64,000 bases of DNA, from positions 1-64,000 of the forward strand of contig JAHBVR010000006.1 of NCBI GenBank assembly GCA_019637395.1. The letters are read 5' to 3'. How positions within the stretch are numbered: the first letter of the stretch is position 1; the number at the start of each line of letters is the position of its first letter. Shown piece after piece: positions 8,410 to 17,727 of this stretch. Source of the DNA: Vulcanimicrobiota bacterium. GTDB taxonomy: Bacteria; Vulcanimicrobiota; Xenobia; Xenobiales; JADMJV01. The notes under the pieces were generated by a model. The model had not been told where the DNA came from and did not search any database. It was given only the letters and a program-made list of their open reading frames with translations. The translations under genes and the position numbers were made by a program.

Positions 8410-9045
8410 TCAGGCGCGCCCTGCTGTGAGGCTGTCGGCCAGGCGGTCCACCACCCTTTCGAAAAACACCTCTCGTTCTTCGTCCGGCAGCCGGTCGAGC
8501 AGGTTGGCCAGATCCAGACAGGCGGCTCCGTGCAATCCCGACCAGAGCAAATGGGCTATAGTCAAATCACTCAAATCGGGGCGCAACACGCCGGCCTGGC
8601 GCAAGCGCCCGATATTTTCAGTCAAGAAAACAAAACAGCTCTCGGAGAGGCGCTGATCGTTCTCCCGGCAGCGCTCGTTGAGTTCCTGGTCCTCCAGCTG
8701 AAACATGAGCCGGTAGTAATGTGGCTCAGCCTGGCTAAAACGCAAATATTCCATCGAGGAACGCTTGAGAGTCTCGACCGGGTCCGCGCTCTGCCCGTTG
8801 AGCATACGCTGGCGCAATTGTTCAAAGCCCTCGGCGATCAACTCCATGACCAGGGCATGTTTATCCTTAAAATACAAATAGATGGTGGTGGGAGAATACT
8901 CGATCCGTTCGGCAATCTTACGCAGCGTCACGCTGCTGTAGTCCTGCTGGCGAAAGAGCTCTCGAGCAGCTTCTAAAATGCTCTGGCGCAAGGCCTCCCG
9001 CTCGCGTTCGCGACGGGCGGCGATCCCTTTTGTTTTACTAGCCAC
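8410..9045 (-). CDS. TetR-family transcriptional regulator
   Basis: DNA-binding repressor-type regulator. Seen: an N-terminal helix-turn-helix, with ILEAARELFRQQDYSSVTL followed by RKIAERIEYSPTTIYLYFKD (residues about 22-60), and a C-terminal all-helical ligand domain. 211 residues. The ATG lies inside the last codons of moaA (8-base overlap), so the two are translationally coupled. Ligand unknown. The likely target is this operon, including the downstream dehydrogenase, by analogy with other TetR genes. Confidence 0.9.
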   Translation of the reverse strand: MASKTKGIAARREREREALRQSILEAARELFRQQDYSSVTLRKIAERIEYSPTTIYLYFKDKHALVMELIAEGFEQLRQRMLNGQSADPVETLKRSSMEYLRFSQAEPHYYRLMFQLEDQELNERCRENDQRLSESCFVFLTENIGRLRQAGVLRPDLSDLTIAHLLWSGLHGAACLDLANLLDRLPDEEREVFFERVVDRLADSLTAGRA

Positions 9046-10054
9046 CGCGGGTATGCATCTCCAAACGTGGATCGGCGCGCAATTCTTTCAGGCTGACATA
9101 GCCGGAGCGCCGGCGCACACGGGTTCGGTCCACCGCCCCCTGATCCTGGCGGCTCATCCAGAACTCGGCAATGCGTCCACTGACCTCGTCGTCGCCGGCG
9201 CCGGAGCGCAAGAGCTGGCGAAGATCCAGACCGGTCCGAGCATACAGGCAGAGCAGCAATTGCCCGTCGGCGGTCAGGCGCAGGCGGTCACAGTCGGCGC
9301 AGAAAGGCCGGGTGACCGAGGCCACTACTCCGACCACCTGTCCGTTGCTCAGCCGAAAGCGCTCGGCCGGAGCCGAGCCCCGGCCCGCCAGGGGCTGTGC
9401 CGAGCCATAACCGGCCCGCAGTTTCTCGAGAATCTCTGCTTGGGAAACGACCAGGCCGGGCTCCCAGCGAGTGGCGCCGCCCACGTCCATATACTCGATG
9501 AAGCGGATCTCGGCTCCGATCTCGCCGGCAAAACGGACCAGATCCACCAGTTCCCCATCGTTGACGCCGCGCACCACCACTGTGTCGAGCTTCAACTCCT
9601 GGAATCCGAGCCCACGGACAAACCGGAGGCTGGAAAGTACGCTGGCGATTTCGGAGCGCTGGGCCAGACGGCTGAAAACTTCGGGGCGCAAAGTATCCAG
9701 ACTGACGGTCAGGCGCTGCAGACCGGCGGCCCGCAGGGCCTCCGCCTGCTTTTCCAGCAGCACTCCGTTGCTGGTCAGAGCCAACTGGGGAACGCCGCTC
9801 TGGGCCAGCATTCCCACCAGCTTGGGCAATTCCTGGCGCAACAAAGGCTCGCCTCCGGTAATGCGCACCTTTTCCAGCCCCTGGACGCGCAAAAGCCGCA
9901 CCACACGCGTGAGCTCTTCAAAGCTGAGCAGGTGCGGCTTTTCCAGCCAGGTGTAGTGGGCCTCGGGCATACAGTAGGTGCAACGCAAATTACACCGATC
10001 GGTCACCGAAAGGCGAAGGGTGGCCAGGGCTCGCCCACGGCGATCGAGCAACAT
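9038..10054 (-). CDS. moaA: GTP 3',8-cyclase MoaA
   Basis: Radical SAM enzyme that makes (8S)-3',8-cyclo-GTP, the first step of molybdenum cofactor synthesis (with MoaC). Seen: the N-terminal cluster motif CNLRCTYC (C21, C25, C28), the second cluster ligands in FCADCDRLRLTADGQLLLC near residues 250-270, GGEPLL, and the essential C-terminal Gly-Gly (THTRGG-like end). 338 residues, normal. No other moa genes are in the window. It heads a leftward run in which the next gene overlaps its 3' end. Confidence 0.95.
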   Translation of the reverse strand: MLLDRRGRALATLRLSVTDRCNLRCTYCMPEAHYTWLEKPHLLSFEELTRVVRLLRVQGLEKVRITGGEPLLRQELPKLVGMLAQSGVPQLALTSNGVLLEKQAEALRAAGLQRLTVSLDTLRPEVFSRLAQRSEIASVLSSLRFVRGLGFQELKLDTVVVRGVNDGELVDLVRFAGEIGAEIRFIEYMDVGGATRWEPGLVVSQAEILEKLRAGYGSAQPLAGRGSAPAERFRLSNGQVVGVVASVTRPFCADCDRLRLTADGQLLLCLYARTGLDLRQLLRSGAGDDEVSGRIAEFWMSRQDQGAVDRTRVRRRSGYVSLKELRADPRLEMHTRGG

Positions 10055-10076
10055 GCTCGAACATGTGCCCTGTTTA

Positions 10077-10346
10077 TCAGGCCAGCGAAACCACGCCCGA
10101 AATCATCAGCCCGCGGCGGAAGAGCGTACCTTCGGAACTGGGGTCGGCGCTGACCCGCTCGTAGAGGCCGTGGTCGCGGCCGCTGGCATACTGAGAAAGC
10201 CAGGACTTGAGGGCTACTTGAGGCTCAACGGCGGGAGCAACCGGAGTCTCGATAGGCTCGATAGGACGGACGGCGGGAACAGCCGGCTGGCCCATCGGGC
10301 GCACAAACTGGATAGCCGGGGTGGAAAAAAAGTTCTGGATATTCAT
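10077..10346 (-). CDS. Small hypothetical protein with Pro/Val-rich linker
   Basis: Not recognised. About 89 residues: a short hydrophobic N-terminus (MNIQNFFSTPAIQF), a Pro/Val/Glu-rich linker (about 15-45), then KSWLSQYASGRDHGLY and a short tail. AGGAG lies 9 bases before the ATG at 10346, which supports that start. 23 bases separate it from moaA downstream. It may be the first gene of that run or an independent small gene. Confidence 0.55.
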   Translation of the reverse strand: MNIQNFFSTPAIQFVRPMGQPAVPAVRPIEPIETPVAPAVEPQVALKSWLSQYASGRDHGLYERVSADPSSEGTLFRRGLMISGVVSLA

Positions 10347-10456
10347 TGTCACTTGCTCCTCTGACTTGCTCTGTTTCTCTCTGTCTATTTATCTTAGGGA
10401 GCCGGAGGTAAGGGAGAGAAAAACAGTCCTGGGACATGTTGCCGCATTGTAACAAA

Positions 10457-12376
10457 TTAGTCTGCCCAGTCGGGGTCGCTGGTCGGCTCGGGAAAACTGA
10501 AAAGCTTCAGAGGTCCGGTCAGATTGTTGCCGTCCATGAAGAGGATGCAGTTCGGTCCGCCATCGTCGCCGCTGACCACGGCTCGGCCGTCGGCTCCGGC
10601 CACTCTGGGAAAGTGAGCATTGTTGACGCTGGCGGTGGGACCGGGCGCGGTGGCCGTGATGGCGGCCCGGGAGATCTGTCCTGCGGCCGAACGGTAGACG
10701 ATCTCTCCATTCGGACAGTAGCTGGCCTCGCTGCCGGTCAGGGTCAGAACTTGGGAGTTGGCTGACTCCGATTTATCCAGGATGACCATGGTTCCAATAT
10801 TGCCGTCGGAGCGCGAAATGATCACCTGGTTGCTGTCCGAAGGATTGCAGTCCACCACGGGCTGGGAGCCGCTGGGGAAATTGCTCAGCAAGTTGGAGGG
10901 ATCGGGCCAGGCCGCAGGGGTCTGTCCCGAGTCCCAAGGATTGATCTCGCCAACACTGATTGTGCCGCTCGATTCGCTGGCCAGCAAGATGCGATTGTCG
11001 TAACGATTGAAGCTGCCCGGGCTCATCCAACTGGCGCCGCCCAGGGTACACACATCGGTGCGTCTGCGGCCGTCGGGAGTGACCACGGCCATACCATTGG
11101 TACCATTGCGGCATACGATTGCGTTGCCATCGTGATTCCAACGAGGTTTTTCCAGACCCTTGGCCACGATGACGGGATCGGAGCCATCCCAATTGGAAAC
11201 CCAAATATCCGAGTCGCGTCGGAAAGCCAGTTTGCCCGGCCGCAAGATGCGGAAGTGACCGTTGCCGGAAATCAAGCCCGAAAGCGTGGCCGTCCCGCCG
11301 CGATGGTCATCAATGGTGGCTTCCAGAGGAAACTCATCACCCGCGCCGGCACCATCAGGAGGATGCCAGGCCCAGGTGGCCACCCACATATCGATTTTGG
11401 GGTCATACACCATACGGATATCTTCGGTCTTGGTGAAGGTGCCGGCGGTCCCTCCCCTCTGCGTCCAACTGCACCAGAGGGCGTCGCCATCCGAATCCCG
11501 AGCCGTCACCTTCAGCGAAAGGTAGCGTTTGCTGCGCAGAGTGCCGGTCATTCCGCCGGCCACCGTGGGCAGGGTATTCAGATTGGCGGGGGGGCTGACT
11601 TCGAGAAGATTGGTCTGCATAGGTTGAGCAACGAAAGCCGGATTGCTGTTGGAACTACCGGTCAAGGGCGGCACGTCGGCGGCCGCGCCGGCGGCCACCG
11701 TGTCACTGACGCGCGCGGCGGCGCCGCTCAGGCCACCCTCCAAACGCACTTCCCCAAACAACGAGCACCAGACCACCACCGGACCTTTGACTCGCTGCAA
11801 TTGCATGGCCGGCCGGCCTCCGACCGTGCCGGGAGATCCCTCGATCGCATAGCCGAGCACCACCGCCGCTTCGCCCTGGACAGTGGGTAAATTGGTGAGA
11901 ACTTCCCCGCTGGGTAAGAACATCAGGATGCCGTCCTGAGGATGAGGAACCTGCCAGTTGCCCAGGACATAGCTGGAATTGCTGAAAGTACTGGTGGGCG
12001 GCGGCGTGAAAGGCATCTCGGGCCAAAAACAGCCGCTCACCTGGACCCCTCGCTCGCGGCCCATGACGACTCGGCGCAACACTTTGGGATGCTGCTCTCC
12101 ATCCAACTGGTAGTAGCCGTTGCTGGCGGCGCGTGAGCCGCCCTGAGTGGGAAAGCCCAGGCCCAAAGGGCGGTTCTCGGTGATCGCCTGCTGGCGAAGA
12201 GTGCGCATCAACTCGGCCAATTGCTCGGCCTCGGCCTTGACGTGAACTCGACTGCTCCGCAAGTTCATGAATCCTTGCGCCAAAACCACAGCTCCCAGAG
12301 CCAAAAGGCCCAAGGATACAATCAGCTCGGCCAGGCTCAAACCCCACCGCTTGAGTCGCTTCCCCCTCGTAGTCAC
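10457..12376 (-). CDS. Prepilin-like protein fused to an Ig-like and beta-propeller region
   Basis: Unusual large pilin-like protein. Seen: a short basic leader followed by a type III signal sequence, G then LSLAELIVSLGLLALGAVVL, the prepilin peptidase site and N-terminal helix; a GspH/pseudopilin-like region to about 230; a DSDGD-containing Ig/PKD-like segment; then TolB-like propeller blades (LAFRRDSDIWVSNWDGSDP, PRWNHDGNAIVC, YCPNGEIVYRS). The frame is open to 12418 (TTG), but the GTG at 12376 gives the usual short leader. It is followed upstream by the kinase gene with a gap of about 55 bases. Probably an exported, pilus- or secretion-associated surface protein. Confidence 0.7.
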   Translation of the reverse strand: MTTRGKRLKRWGLSLAELIVSLGLLALGAVVLAQGFMNLRSSRVHVKAEAEQLAELMRTLRQQAITENRPLGLGFPTQGGSRAASNGYYQLDGEQHPKVLRRVVMGRERGVQVSGCFWPEMPFTPPPTSTFSNSSYVLGNWQVPHPQDGILMFLPSGEVLTNLPTVQGEAAVVLGYAIEGSPGTVGGRPAMQLQRVKGPVVVWCSLFGEVRLEGGLSGAAARVSDTVAAGAAADVPPLTGSSNSNPAFVAQPMQTNLLEVSPPANLNTLPTVAGGMTGTLRSKRYLSLKVTARDSDGDALWCSWTQRGGTAGTFTKTEDIRMVYDPKIDMWVATWAWHPPDGAGAGDEFPLEATIDDHRGGTATLSGLISGNGHFRILRPGKLAFRRDSDIWVSNWDGSDPVIVAKGLEKPRWNHDGNAIVCRNGTNGMAVVTPDGRRRTDVCTLGGASWMSPGSFNRYDNRILLASESSGTISVGEINPWDSGQTPAAWPDPSNLLSNFPSGSQPVVDCNPSDSNQVIISRSDGNIGTMVILDKSESANSQVLTLTGSEASYCPNGEIVYRSAAGQISRAAITATAPGPTASVNNAHFPRVAGADGRAVVSGDDGGPNCILFMDGNNLTGPLKLFSFPEPTSDPDWAD

Positions 12377-12430
12377 ATGGAGATAATAGCAGAAGGTTCG
12401 CAAAATCGGCACAAACAACTGCCCGGATTG

Positions 12431-14722
12431 TTAACTGAGGGCACCGCCGGGGAACCGCATCGTAAACGTTGTACCGAATCCCATTTTCGTCTCGAAGCTC
12501 AGGTCACAACCGTACTGGGCGCAAATCTCCTTACTGATGGACAGGCCCAGCCCGGTGCCTTTACCGATGGGCTTGGTGGTGAAAAAGGGATCGAAGATCT
12601 GCGATTGGACTTCATCGGGAATACCCCCGGCAAAATCTCGCACGGTGATGAAAGAGCCCCGTCCGTCCTGGCCGCAGGCGACCGTCAGCTTGCGCTCCTG
12701 AGCCGCCTCGTCGTAGGCATCGACGGCATTGATCATCAAATTGACCACCACTTGCTGGAGTTCGACCAGTTTGGCCTGGACCACCGGGTTGACCTCGGTC
12801 TGGGTGGTCAGGGTCACTCTCTGTGAGCGAATCTTGGACTGGACCAGTTCACTGGCGCCCACGATCACGTCGGCCAGGTGAACAGGTTCGGGTTCGGCCA
12901 GGTGGGTGCGCCGCGAGTAGACCAGCAGTTTGTCCACGATTCCCCGGGCTCGTTCGACGGCGCCCTGAGCATTGGTGATGTGCCGGTTTCCGTCAGGATG
13001 TTGCAGCGACATCAAGTCCAAAGAGAGCGAGACCGCTCCCAGCGGAGTATTGAGCTCGTGAGCCACGCCGGCGGCGAGCTGGCCGATGGCGGTCAGTTTA
13101 CTGGACTGAATGAGCTGCGCCTGGGACTGCTCCAGGCGAATTTTCTGCTGCTGCACCTCTTCGTAAAGTTGGGCGTTGCGCAAAGTGACGCTTAGCTGAA
13201 GCGCCAGCAAAGTCAAAAGCTGCAGTTGCTCACGCTGGTAAGCATCCTTTTGATGATGGGCAACCAGGACCACTCCGGTAGGTTCTTCGACGAAAGGCAC
13301 GCACAAGGAACTGCACATCGCCTGCCCCTCCATATCTGAGTAAAGCAGGCTGGTGGAGCGTTGCAAGGACACGCTGGCAATACGCTGAAAGGGTAGCGGG
13401 TCGATCTCCGCTCCCTCGAGCCGGCACCAGCAGTGGACGAGCTGAAGGTTATCCGGCGGTCCCAGGAAAACGGCCGCGTAGTCGTGAGCGAGAAGTCTGG
13501 GCAGCTCACGTTCCAAGGCCAACATGGTGCCTTGCAAAGTCAGTTGGCTGCTGAGCCAACCAGTGCCCTGCACCAGCCTCTCCAAGAGCTGCACATGTTC
13601 TCTTAATTGAACGTTCAGGCTGGACTGCTCGCGCTGTTGCTCCAACTGGTGGTGATGGCGCCAGGCGGCGCGCAGGCCCAGGTTCGCCTTCTCCGCCACC
13701 CATTCCAAAAGCTGGCAATCGGCCGGCGAGAATGGATGTCCCTCCCGGCCCACGTAAATGACTCCGACTTCGGGCAAAGGCACGGCCAGAGCGTGATCTT
13801 CGGAGCGAAAAACATCGCTCATCAGTTGTCCGTCGCCCTGACGGCGCACCAGCCGGCCTCGACTCCAACACAGATCCACCAGCGGATCGATAAAGCCGGG
13901 AAAGCTGGCCTGATAGAGCTTTTCCGACTCCGGCGAATTCCAACAGGTCGGTTCCAGCATCGAGCCGGTCGGATGCCACAGAAAGAGCACCACCGAGCGG
14001 GCCACCAGCAGCCGGCCCAAAGTATCCAGCACGGCTTTCTGGGTGTCGGCGAAGGTGGGGCCTTCGGCCAGTTGCTCGGCCAGCTTTTCCACGATGCGGC
14101 GCTGGCGGGCTTCCATGGCCAGCGTTACCTGCTGTTCGGTCAACTGCTGGCGAGCCTCAGCCAGGGCCGCTTCGGAACGCTCTCGCTGAGACATCGCTTC
14201 AGTGGCCTGAGTGGCGTAAATCCTGTGGATGGCGTTGACCATTCCGGCCGCCAGACAATAGAGCAGTCCGGCCACGACCAGGGCCTGCAGGGGGCCCACC
14301 ACGGTGACCAGCAAAGCCCACGGCCAGATCAACTGGAATCCGAGCAAAGCCGCTCGCAGACGGCGTTGCTGCAAATCGTTCTTGAGCGTGGCCAGGGAGG
14401 CCAGGCCCCAGAGGCTGCCCAGCCCCGCCACCGCCGCCAGGGTCAGTTGATAGCCAGGGAAGCCCAGCAGAATCAGGCTTCCAGCTCCGACATAAAGGAC
14501 GCCCACCGCCACCGATTTGCGTTCGTGCTTCACGGCAGGCAACAGAAACAGTCCCAGCAAGGTCAGAACCAGGGCCAGAGGCCACCAACCCAACCAGACC
14601 ATAGCCAGGTAGAACGGCAAGGAAGTTCGGTAGAGACCGACGGGAGTGCGTTGCGCCTGCAGGTCCAAAATCAATCCTGAGCCCGCCAGCACGGCGGGAT
14701 GGAGAGCGATGTCGGGCGTCAT
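12431..14722 (-). CDS. Membrane-bound sensor histidine kinase with GAF-like domains
   Basis: Two-component sensor. Seen: about six hydrophobic helices in the first 175 residues, a coiled coil (about 175-215), two GAF-like sensory regions (about 215-350 and 365-500), another coiled coil, HisKA with the phospho-acceptor in GVAHELNTPLGAV (His near residue 553), and an HATPase domain with DFAGGIPDE and GTGLGLSIS. 763 residues. Its start overlaps the stop of the PilC-like gene by 4 bases. Likely partner: the REC regulator encoded at 17724-20015, an inference from proximity. Confidence 0.88.
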   Translation of the reverse strand: MTPDIALHPAVLAGSGLILDLQAQRTPVGLYRTSLPFYLAMVWLGWWPLALVLTLLGLFLLPAVKHERKSVAVGVLYVGAGSLILLGFPGYQLTLAAVAGLGSLWGLASLATLKNDLQQRRLRAALLGFQLIWPWALLVTVVGPLQALVVAGLLYCLAAGMVNAIHRIYATQATEAMSQRERSEAALAEARQQLTEQQVTLAMEARQRRIVEKLAEQLAEGPTFADTQKAVLDTLGRLLVARSVVLFLWHPTGSMLEPTCWNSPESEKLYQASFPGFIDPLVDLCWSRGRLVRRQGDGQLMSDVFRSEDHALAVPLPEVGVIYVGREGHPFSPADCQLLEWVAEKANLGLRAAWRHHHQLEQQREQSSLNVQLREHVQLLERLVQGTGWLSSQLTLQGTMLALERELPRLLAHDYAAVFLGPPDNLQLVHCWCRLEGAEIDPLPFQRIASVSLQRSTSLLYSDMEGQAMCSSLCVPFVEEPTGVVLVAHHQKDAYQREQLQLLTLLALQLSVTLRNAQLYEEVQQQKIRLEQSQAQLIQSSKLTAIGQLAAGVAHELNTPLGAVSLSLDLMSLQHPDGNRHITNAQGAVERARGIVDKLLVYSRRTHLAEPEPVHLADVIVGASELVQSKIRSQRVTLTTQTEVNPVVQAKLVELQQVVVNLMINAVDAYDEAAQERKLTVACGQDGRGSFITVRDFAGGIPDEVQSQIFDPFFTTKPIGKGTGLGLSISKEICAQYGCDLSFETKMGFGTTFTMRFPGGALS

Positions 14723-15774
14723 GCAGCCTCCTGCAAACGCCCATAGAGCGGCATCATCAGGGCGAGAATCAGGAACAGCAGGATGGCCGAGGTGGCCAGC
14801 AAGAGCAGAGGTTCAATCAAACCTTGCAGGATCTGCAGGCGCATTTCCAGATCTTCCCGATAGAAACGGGTCAGGTAGTCCATCACCGGCTTGGCCTGGC
14901 CGGTGTCATTGGCCATCTCCATGGAAGAAGTGACAATGCGGGGGTAGAGCTCGGGCTTCAGATACATATGAGCACTCACCGTTTCCCCCTCGATCACGGA
15001 TTGCACCAGCAAGTCCGAGTCGATGATCAAGCGGGGATCGCCGCTGACTTCCGCGGCAAAGCGATAGGCACGTTGCGGCTGCACTCCGCAGGCGGCCAGG
15101 ATGGAAAGGGCGGCGCAATAACGCGACCAGGTGGCCGCCACCAGCATTCCCCCCACTCCGGGAAGGGCGGCGGCGCGTTCCCAAACCCACAGACGCCAAT
15201 GGGGGTTCAAAACCCATGAACGACTGGCGCGTACGAATAGCACCAGCAGAGCCACGAAGGACAACCAGAACCAGGGCTTACGCTGCACTTCCACCAGTTG
15301 CGAGACCAGCCTGGTGGGCCAGGGGAGCGGCCTGCCGTCTTCGGCGAACATTTCCAGAAACAGCGGCCCCAACAAATTCATGAGCAGAAATACGGCCAGC
15401 CCGGCCACCACCACCACCACCACCGGATAGGTCAGGGCGCCGCGTATCTTCTGGCGCACCTCCTGGTCTCTTTCCATCCACTCGGCCAGCAGCGAGATGC
15501 TGTCGGTCAGTTGACCGGTTTGCTCGCCCACGCGAACCAGGCCGATATACATGGCCGAAAAGACGGCCGGGAAACGCGCCAACGCGGCCGAGAGATAGCG
15601 ACCCTCCATCACCAGGCGCTGCAGGCTGAAGAAAACCTCACCCGAGTCGGCGCGGTCGGTCTGTTCGGCCAAAACTTCCAGAGCCCGAGCGATGGGCACG
15701 CCGCTACCCAGCAGCACCTGCAATTGCCGGGTAAAAATCACCACTTCGGAGCCCGGCAAGCGGACCCGATTCAT
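14719..15774 (-). CDS. Type II secretion/type IV pilus inner-membrane platform protein (GspF/PilC family)
   Basis: Polytopic platform protein that organises pilin polymerisation with an assembly ATPase. Seen: two T2SSF repeats, the first around FTRQLQVLLGSGVPIARAL and the second around YCAALSILAACGVQPQRAY, with three hydrophobic segments (one at PVVVVVVAGLAVFLLMNLLG, one at about 230-245, one at the C-terminus). The open frame extends to 15960, but GGAG lies 4 bases before the ATG at 15774, and the longer start would overlap the divergent prepilin gene. 351 residues. No assembly ATPase is in the window. Confidence 0.85.
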   Translation of the reverse strand: MNRVRLPGSEVVIFTRQLQVLLGSGVPIARALEVLAEQTDRADSGEVFFSLQRLVMEGRYLSAALARFPAVFSAMYIGLVRVGEQTGQLTDSISLLAEWMERDQEVRQKIRGALTYPVVVVVVAGLAVFLLMNLLGPLFLEMFAEDGRPLPWPTRLVSQLVEVQRKPWFWLSFVALLVLFVRASRSWVLNPHWRLWVWERAAALPGVGGMLVAATWSRYCAALSILAACGVQPQRAYRFAAEVSGDPRLIIDSDLLVQSVIEGETVSAHMYLKPELYPRIVTSSMEMANDTGQAKPVMDYLTRFYREDLEMRLQILQGLIEPLLLLATSAILLFLILALMMPLYGRLQEAA

Positions 15775-15914
15775 CCACTCCGGCGACTCCAGTCCGGAAC
15801 GCACGCGGCCCGGGTCCGCCTCCCCTGAGGGGCGTTGTCCCGGGGTCAGACCGCGTCCCGGCGGCGAGCTAGACACAGCCAGGGTTTTACCTGATTTCGC
15901 CCGAACTCCTCCCG

Positions 15915-16718
15915 GTGGCACGTTCGGTCTCACGACGCGGATCCAGTCTGGTGGAAACAATCGTTGCTCTGGTCATTCTGACCGGAAGCCTTTTATTGGT
16001 CACCGCCTTACTCAACCGCAGCAACCGCTACCAACAGCGTTCCGAATCGCTGCTGGAGGCGGCCGCCCTGGCTGACAAGGTCATGGCCGACATCCGCGTT
16101 TGGGCCCGAACTCCCGCCAATTATTCGGGAAGCTGGGGAGCCTGGGACGGCCGCCTGTTGAGCGAACCGGATTTCCCCGGTTTGCAGGCCCGAGTCGATA
16201 TCAAAGTCGAGAATCAAAAGATTCTCTCTCCGGACAATCCGACCGAACTGGCTTTCTCGGCTCCCCGCGAAATGGAAAAAGGTTCCGTGACCGTACGCAT
16301 CCAGGCCGCCCGCGATGTGACTTCACCGGTGGGCCGTATCATAATCTGGACGTTGATCGCCCCACCCACCCCCAATACCACGGCCGGAGATCCTCATGTG
16401 GTGGTTACCAGTCCGCTGGGTACCCCCATGGCCGTGGGCGAATCGCGGGCCTTTACCGCCGAAGCCTTCGACGGCGCCGGACGCAAGCTGCCCCCCTGTT
16501 GTTTTGAATGGCGGGTGCGCAGTGGGACGGGCCGCGCCAACTCCGGAGGGCAATCGCGCGACGGCCGCAGTTACAGCATCAGCCACACCGACACGCGCGA
16601 AAATGACCTCGGAGTCATCGAACCCTCGGCCGGCGACGTCTCGGTCGAGGCGGATGCCCGCATCATGGGCAAAATTTGGACGGGAAGCCTGGGCGTCACC
16701 CTCGAGCCGGGACCATGA
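15915..16718 (+). CDS. Prepilin-type protein (PilV-like)
   Basis: Minor pilin or pseudopilin. Seen: a leader of eight residues with three Arg, then the peptidase site G/SSLVETIVALVILTGSLLL with the conserved Glu at +5, and a soluble C-terminal half with Ig-like character. 267 residues, GTG start. It is the first of three genes joined by ATGA overlaps, and it is divergent from the PilC-like gene, so a shared control region lies between them. Confidence 0.75.
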   Translation: MARSVSRRGSSLVETIVALVILTGSLLLVTALLNRSNRYQQRSESLLEAAALADKVMADIRVWARTPANYSGSWGAWDGRLLSEPDFPGLQARVDIKVENQKILSPDNPTELAFSAPREMEKGSVTVRIQAARDVTSPVGRIIIWTLIAPPTPNTTAGDPHVVVTSPLGTPMAVGESRAFTAEAFDGAGRKLPPCCFEWRVRSGTGRANSGGQSRDGRSYSISHTDTRENDLGVIEPSAGDVSVEADARIMGKIWTGSLGVTLEPGP

Positions 16719-17257
16719 AGAAGCAGCGGGGGGGAACAAGCCTGATCGAAACCCTGGTCACTCTCTGGATGATCGGGGTGATGCTCCTGTTGGTGGCGGA
16801 ACTGGCCAAGAACATTCGCCAGGAGTCCGTCTACAACAAAGACCATGACCAGCGCATGGGCGCCCATCAGGCGCTCGAACGCATCGGGCAGGCTCTGCGC
16901 AGCAGCAAGGAAATTCTGGAACCGAGCCTTAGCGGCAGCTCGCACCGCTTGCGCCTGCAGAGCTGGGATCCATCCAGCAACGCCGGTCGCCTTCCCAATC
17001 CACCGGCCACGACCGGGTCCTGGACAGCGGACGATCCTCTTTACTTGAATGAACGGCGTTTCGAAGTGGGCTCCGATGGAGTGCTGCTGTGCACCACCCT
17101 GGCCGGCTCGACCGAAAGCATCCGTCTGCTCGGCGATCTGGAGAGCTTCACCGTCACCGGTCAGGGCGACGGCACCTACCGGCTGGAACTAAAATGGGTC
17201 GATAGCAAAGGCAAGCCTCGCGATCTGGTCCGCTACAGCGCGGTGATGCCGATATGA
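16715..17257 (+). CDS. Prepilin-type protein (GspJ/PilW-like)
   Basis: Minor pilin-like protein. Seen: leader MKKQRGG, then TSLIETLVTLWMIGVMLLL with the conserved Glu at +5 after the cleavage Gly, then a beta-rich soluble domain (RFEVGSDGVLLCTTLAGS). The ATG at 16715 overlaps the previous stop (ATGA), which decides the start over the upstream in-frame codon. 180 residues. It is co-translated with the genes on both sides, typical of minor pilin operons. Confidence 0.75.
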   Translation: MKKQRGGTSLIETLVTLWMIGVMLLLVAELAKNIRQESVYNKDHDQRMGAHQALERIGQALRSSKEILEPSLSGSSHRLRLQSWDPSSNAGRLPNPPATTGSWTADDPLYLNERRFEVGSDGVLLCTTLAGSTESIRLLGDLESFTVTGQGDGTYRLELKWVDSKGKPRDLVRYSAVMPI

Positions 17258-17727
17258 AGCGACGGCGAGGGTTCGCCCTGGTGCTGGCCTTGCTGATCAG
17301 TACGCTGCTGCTGGTGCTCGGTATCGGCTTTATGACCAAGCAGTCTTATCGTTATCGGCTGGCCCGCCTTTCCGCCGATGCCATCGCCGCCAAGTCACTG
17401 GCCATGGCCGGCATCGAAAACACTCGTGTAAAAATGCAGCACGACCTGCTCTATCCGCCGCCCGATAACCGCTACCATGACGAATACAGTTTCCGCGAAC
17501 CGGTCTACGAGCTCAACAGCACCACCAAGGAGGTGGGCTCCTACGAAGTCACCATCGACCGGCGCTGGATGGAACCACCCTACCAGATCATCATCATCAC
17601 CAGTGTGGGCCATCCCAAGGATTCCAACGCCCGCTACAGCATTCGCGCCGAGTTGGACGTGAATGAAGGACACGTCCCCGGCACCTTCTTTCAGATCGTG
17701 CGCCTGGAAGAAAACTCAGCCTATTAG
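17254..17727 (+). CDS. PilX/GspK-like minor pilin
   Basis: Seen: leader MKRRRG, then a hydrophobic helix FALVLALLISTLLLVLG without the usual Glu at +5, followed by the ALAMAGIENTRV-type helix that is common in PilX/GspK tip pilins. 157 residues; shorter than typical GspK. Starts in an ATGA overlap with the previous gene and ends convergently with the REC-BTAD gene (4-base overlap of stops). Likely a tip component of the same pseudopilus. Confidence 0.65.
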   Translation: MKRRRGFALVLALLISTLLLVLGIGFMTKQSYRYRLARLSADAIAAKSLAMAGIENTRVKMQHDLLYPPPDNRYHDEYSFREPVYELNSTTKEVGSYEVTIDRRWMEPPYQIIIITSVGHPKDSNARYSIRAELDVNEGHVPGTFFQIVRLEENSAY

